A stretch of 64,000 nucleotides of DNA from NCBI RefSeq assembly GCF_019734195.1, contig NZ_JAASHM010000001.1, positions 62,001-126,000 on the forward strand. The letters are read 5' to 3'. Origin of the DNA: Clostridium sp. K13. Lineage in GTDB: Bacteria; Bacillota; Clostridia; Clostridiales; Clostridiaceae. Shown piece after piece: positions 62,801 through 64,000 of this stretch. Numbering within the stretch: the stretch's first letter is position 1; each line of letters begins with the position of its first letter. Position numbers and translations under genes: made by a program. The notes beneath the pieces were generated by a model that worked only from the letters and a program-made list of their open reading frames with translations, had not been told where the DNA came from and made no database searches.

Positions 62801-64000
62801 TATGTATTTAAGGCTGGAACAATAGGTACAGTTGCAGAAAAAACTGCTTATGGATTTGTTAAAAAATATTTAGACCAACATGAACAAGTTGTTTCACAAG
62901 CAGAAATTGAAAGACTTACTATTGGATGTACAGGTATAAAAAGAACTACTGGTCAGCATCCAGGAGGAATCATGGTTGTGCCTAACTATACTGATGTATA
63001 TAATTTTACACCAATACAAAGACCAGCAGATGATTCAACATCTGATGTTACAACAACACACTTTGATTACCATTCAATTTCAGGTAGATTACTTAAGCTT
63101 GATATTCTGGGGCACGACGATCCGACAGTACTTAGAATGCTTCAAGATATAACAGGTTTAGATCCTAAGACTATACCTCTTAATGATAAAAAAGTACTGT
63201 CTTTATTTACATCACCTGAAGCTTTAGGTGTTACAAAAGAAGAATTAGAATGTGAAGTTGGTTCTTATGGTTTACCAGAGTTTGGAACAAAATTCGTTAG
63301 ACAAATGCTTGTAGATACACAACCAAAAACATTTTCAGACTTAGTAAGAATATCTGGACTTTCACATGGTACAGACGTTTGGCTTAATAATGCTCAATAT
63401 TTTATTAAGGAAGGTTATACTACCTTAAGAGATTGTATTGCAACGAGAGATGATATCATGGTTTATCTTATGTATAAAGGTGTTGCACCTAAAACGGCAT
63501 TTACAATAATGGAAAGCGTAAGAAAAGGTAAAGGGCTAACAGAAGAGTTTGAAAAAACCATGAAAGAAAATAATGTTGAAGATTGGTATATTGAAAGTTG
63601 TAAAAGAATCAAGTACATGTTCCCTAAGGGGCATGCCGTTGCTTATGTTATGATGGCTGTTAGAGTAGCATATTATAAAGTGTATTATCCACTAGCATAT
63701 TATGCAACATACTTTACTGTAAGAGGTGCTGATGATTTTGATGCAGATTTAATTTGTAAGGGTGAAACAGCTATTCATGCAAAGCTTCAAGAATTATATG
63801 CCCTTGGAAACCAAGCATCAGTTAAAGATAAAGGATTAATTACAGTTTTAGAACTTTCATTTGAAATGTTTAAGAGAGGATTTAAAATGCTGAAAGTTGA
63901 TTTATATAAATCAGATGCAACTAAATTCCAAATTGTAGATAATGCATTAAGACCTCCATTAAGCTCACTTCAAGGAGTTGGAGTAAATGCAGCAAAATCT
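59801..64000 (+). CDS. polC: DNA polymerase III alpha subunit, Gram-positive PolC (3' end cut)
   Basis: The main replicative polymerase of low-G+C Gram-positives. The frame is open for 1400 codons to the window edge; family members have about 1430. In order: N-terminal domain, OB fold (about 240-335), PHP domain with [13 protein letters not shown] (about 348), which is split by a DnaQ-type 3'-5' exonuclease starting at VVFDLETTG (about 434), a zinc site ([15 protein letters not shown]), the polymerase active site [10 protein letters not shown] (about 975) and [21 protein letters not shown] precedes ATG 59801. Confidence 0.97.
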   Translation, partial: MSDDIIKKLTLEINKHESLEDKELKIIKFQLLRKSMILKVVLRGKEKLAHDEEELIKKIICKTLMIRITVEIVFYRDASDITLEEVIENHWIECISETIKKTPLCKSLLLNCRKEVNGNKVSVFNGYDKLTEHLKGKNGEKSLENTVEAMFGISCRFEIKYDPSMEVIIDYAAREKEEKELLNKAMQARAQEMSNASSGGSKPVEKKPVEKKTYEKRENTYKREAKAENAIYGRNISIEATPINEIDERSGYVAVLGDVFKVETMETKTGKIILTFYITDYTSSITVKCFLKPQEKDEVLDNVKKGLYCKVRGEAVYDTYQREVVIMGRDILKMKKMEKMDGAEEKRVELHCHSTMSAMDGVTPVSKIIERAAKWGHPAIAITDHGGVQAFPDAQIAAKKNKIKVIYGVEGYLVDDGVPLALNEKGQNLDDTYVVFDLETTGFSSKNDKIIEIGAVKIKNGVIVDNFSEFVNPRRPIPYKIIELTGINDDMIRDAQSIEDILPRFLEFIGDSVVVAHNANFDCSFISKNCNDLGLKFSPTIVDTVPLCRFLYPELKSVKLNLVAKYLGIKLDSHHRAVDDAKATADILVECFKKIKEELEIETLEELNKVFLEKVDIKKLPTYHIIILAKTQAGIRNLYKLVSEAHIDNFFRRPRTKRSRLMEMREGLIIGGACEAGEIYRSVVGGKSDEEIKEVMSFYDYVEIQPIANNAYMIEKGSVKDEDELKDINRKIYDLAREINKPTVATCDVHFLDPHDEAFRRIIMAGQGFGDADNQPPLYLRTTEEMLKEFAYLGSEVAKEVVIKNPQAIANSVEENLKPIPDETYPPKIEGADDDIRNMTMNKVHSIYGDPLPEVVQKRLDKELNSIINNGYAVLYLIAQKLVAKSYSDGYLVGSRGSVGSSFVATMSDITEVNGLPPHYVCPKCKKSHFFLDGSVSSGADLEDKDCPDCGVPYIKDGHDIPFETFLGFEGDKEPDIDLNFSGDNQGDIHKYTEVLFGKGYVFKAGTIGTVAEKTAYGFVKKYLDQHEQVVSQAEIERLTIGCTGIKRTTGQHPGGIMVVPNYTDVYNFTPIQRPADDSTSDVTTTHFDYHSISGRLLKLDILGHDDPTVLRMLQDITGLDPKTIPLNDKKVLSLFTSPEALGVTKEELECEVGSYGLPEFGTKFVRQMLVDTQPKTFSDLVRISGLSHGTDVWLNNAQYFIKEGYTTLRDCIATRDDIMVYLMYKGVAPKTAFTIMESVRKGKGLTEEFEKTMKENNVEDWYIESCKRIKYMFPKGHAVAYVMMAVRVAYYKVYYPLAYYATYFTVRGADDFDADLICKGETAIHAKLQELYALGNQASVKDKGLITVLELSFEMFKRGFKMLKVDLYKSDATKFQIVDNALRPPLSSLQGVGVNAAKS

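Overview
The window is one strain's chromosome from a low-G+C, endospore-forming Firmicute, almost certainly Clostridium sensu stricto. The evidence is the very A+T-rich codon use, strong AGGAGG-type ribosome binding sites, a sporulation gene (ylbJ), CodY, Gram-positive PolC, and the gene order recG-rsmD-coaD ... smc-ftsY-ylxM-ffh ... topA-codY-rpsB-tsf-pyrH-frr-uppS-cdsA ... dxr-rseP-ispG ... polC. I cannot fix the species from sequence alone. Both edges cut genes: recG lacks its N-terminus and polC its last few dozen codons.

Region 1 (1-39.5 kb) is conserved core, nearly all on the + strand. It covers DNA repair and CoA synthesis (recG, rsmD, coaD), acetate metabolism (pta-ackA), lipid synthesis (plsX, acpP, cdsA), RNA processing and translation (rnc, rpmF, rpsP, rplS, rpsB, tsf, frr, khpA, rimM, trmD, rbgA), protein targeting (ftsY, ylxM, ffh), chromosome upkeep (smc, rnhB, dprA, topA), global regulation (codY) and isoprenoid/wall precursors (uppS, dxr, ispG). 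Only ylbJ, tmcAL and yraN face the other way. Much of the interest here is in leaders: a hairpin between the Shine-Dalgarno (SD) and the ATG of khpA, an SD-masking hairpin before topA, a long hairpin before rnc, structured leaders before rplS and rpsB, a CodY box before codY, and a possible small structured RNA upstream of smc.

Region 2 (39.5-59.8 kb) is about 20 kb of accessory genes lying between ispG and polC, which are usually close neighbours in clostridia. It holds a HAD phosphatase, a two-gene unknown pair whose second member is faintly RelE-like, a FliB-type methylase, a GntR-controlled double ABC transporter operon whose last permease is frameshifted in an A run, a MerR regulator facing an acetyltransferase across a 19-bp-spaced promoter, an ECF sigma/anti-sigma pair, an ANT(6)-like nucleotidyltransferase next to an acetyltransferase-kinase fusion, an RsgA GTPase with a short upstream ORF and a possible SD-masking switch, a BrnQ carrier under an isoleucine T-box, a NERD/zinc-ribbon protein, RNase Z, a coiled-coil protein and a long RelA/SpoT-domain protein. 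The recurring theme is antibiotic- or stress-linked functions, each with its own regulator.

Region 3 (59.8-64 kb) is polC. I saw no rRNA, tRNA, CRISPR array, insertion sequence or prophage gene. The best candidates for something undescribed are the rsgA leader, the acetyltransferase-kinase fusion beside ANT(6), the long RelA/SpoT-domain protein, the khpA structured spacer and the RNA upstream of smc.
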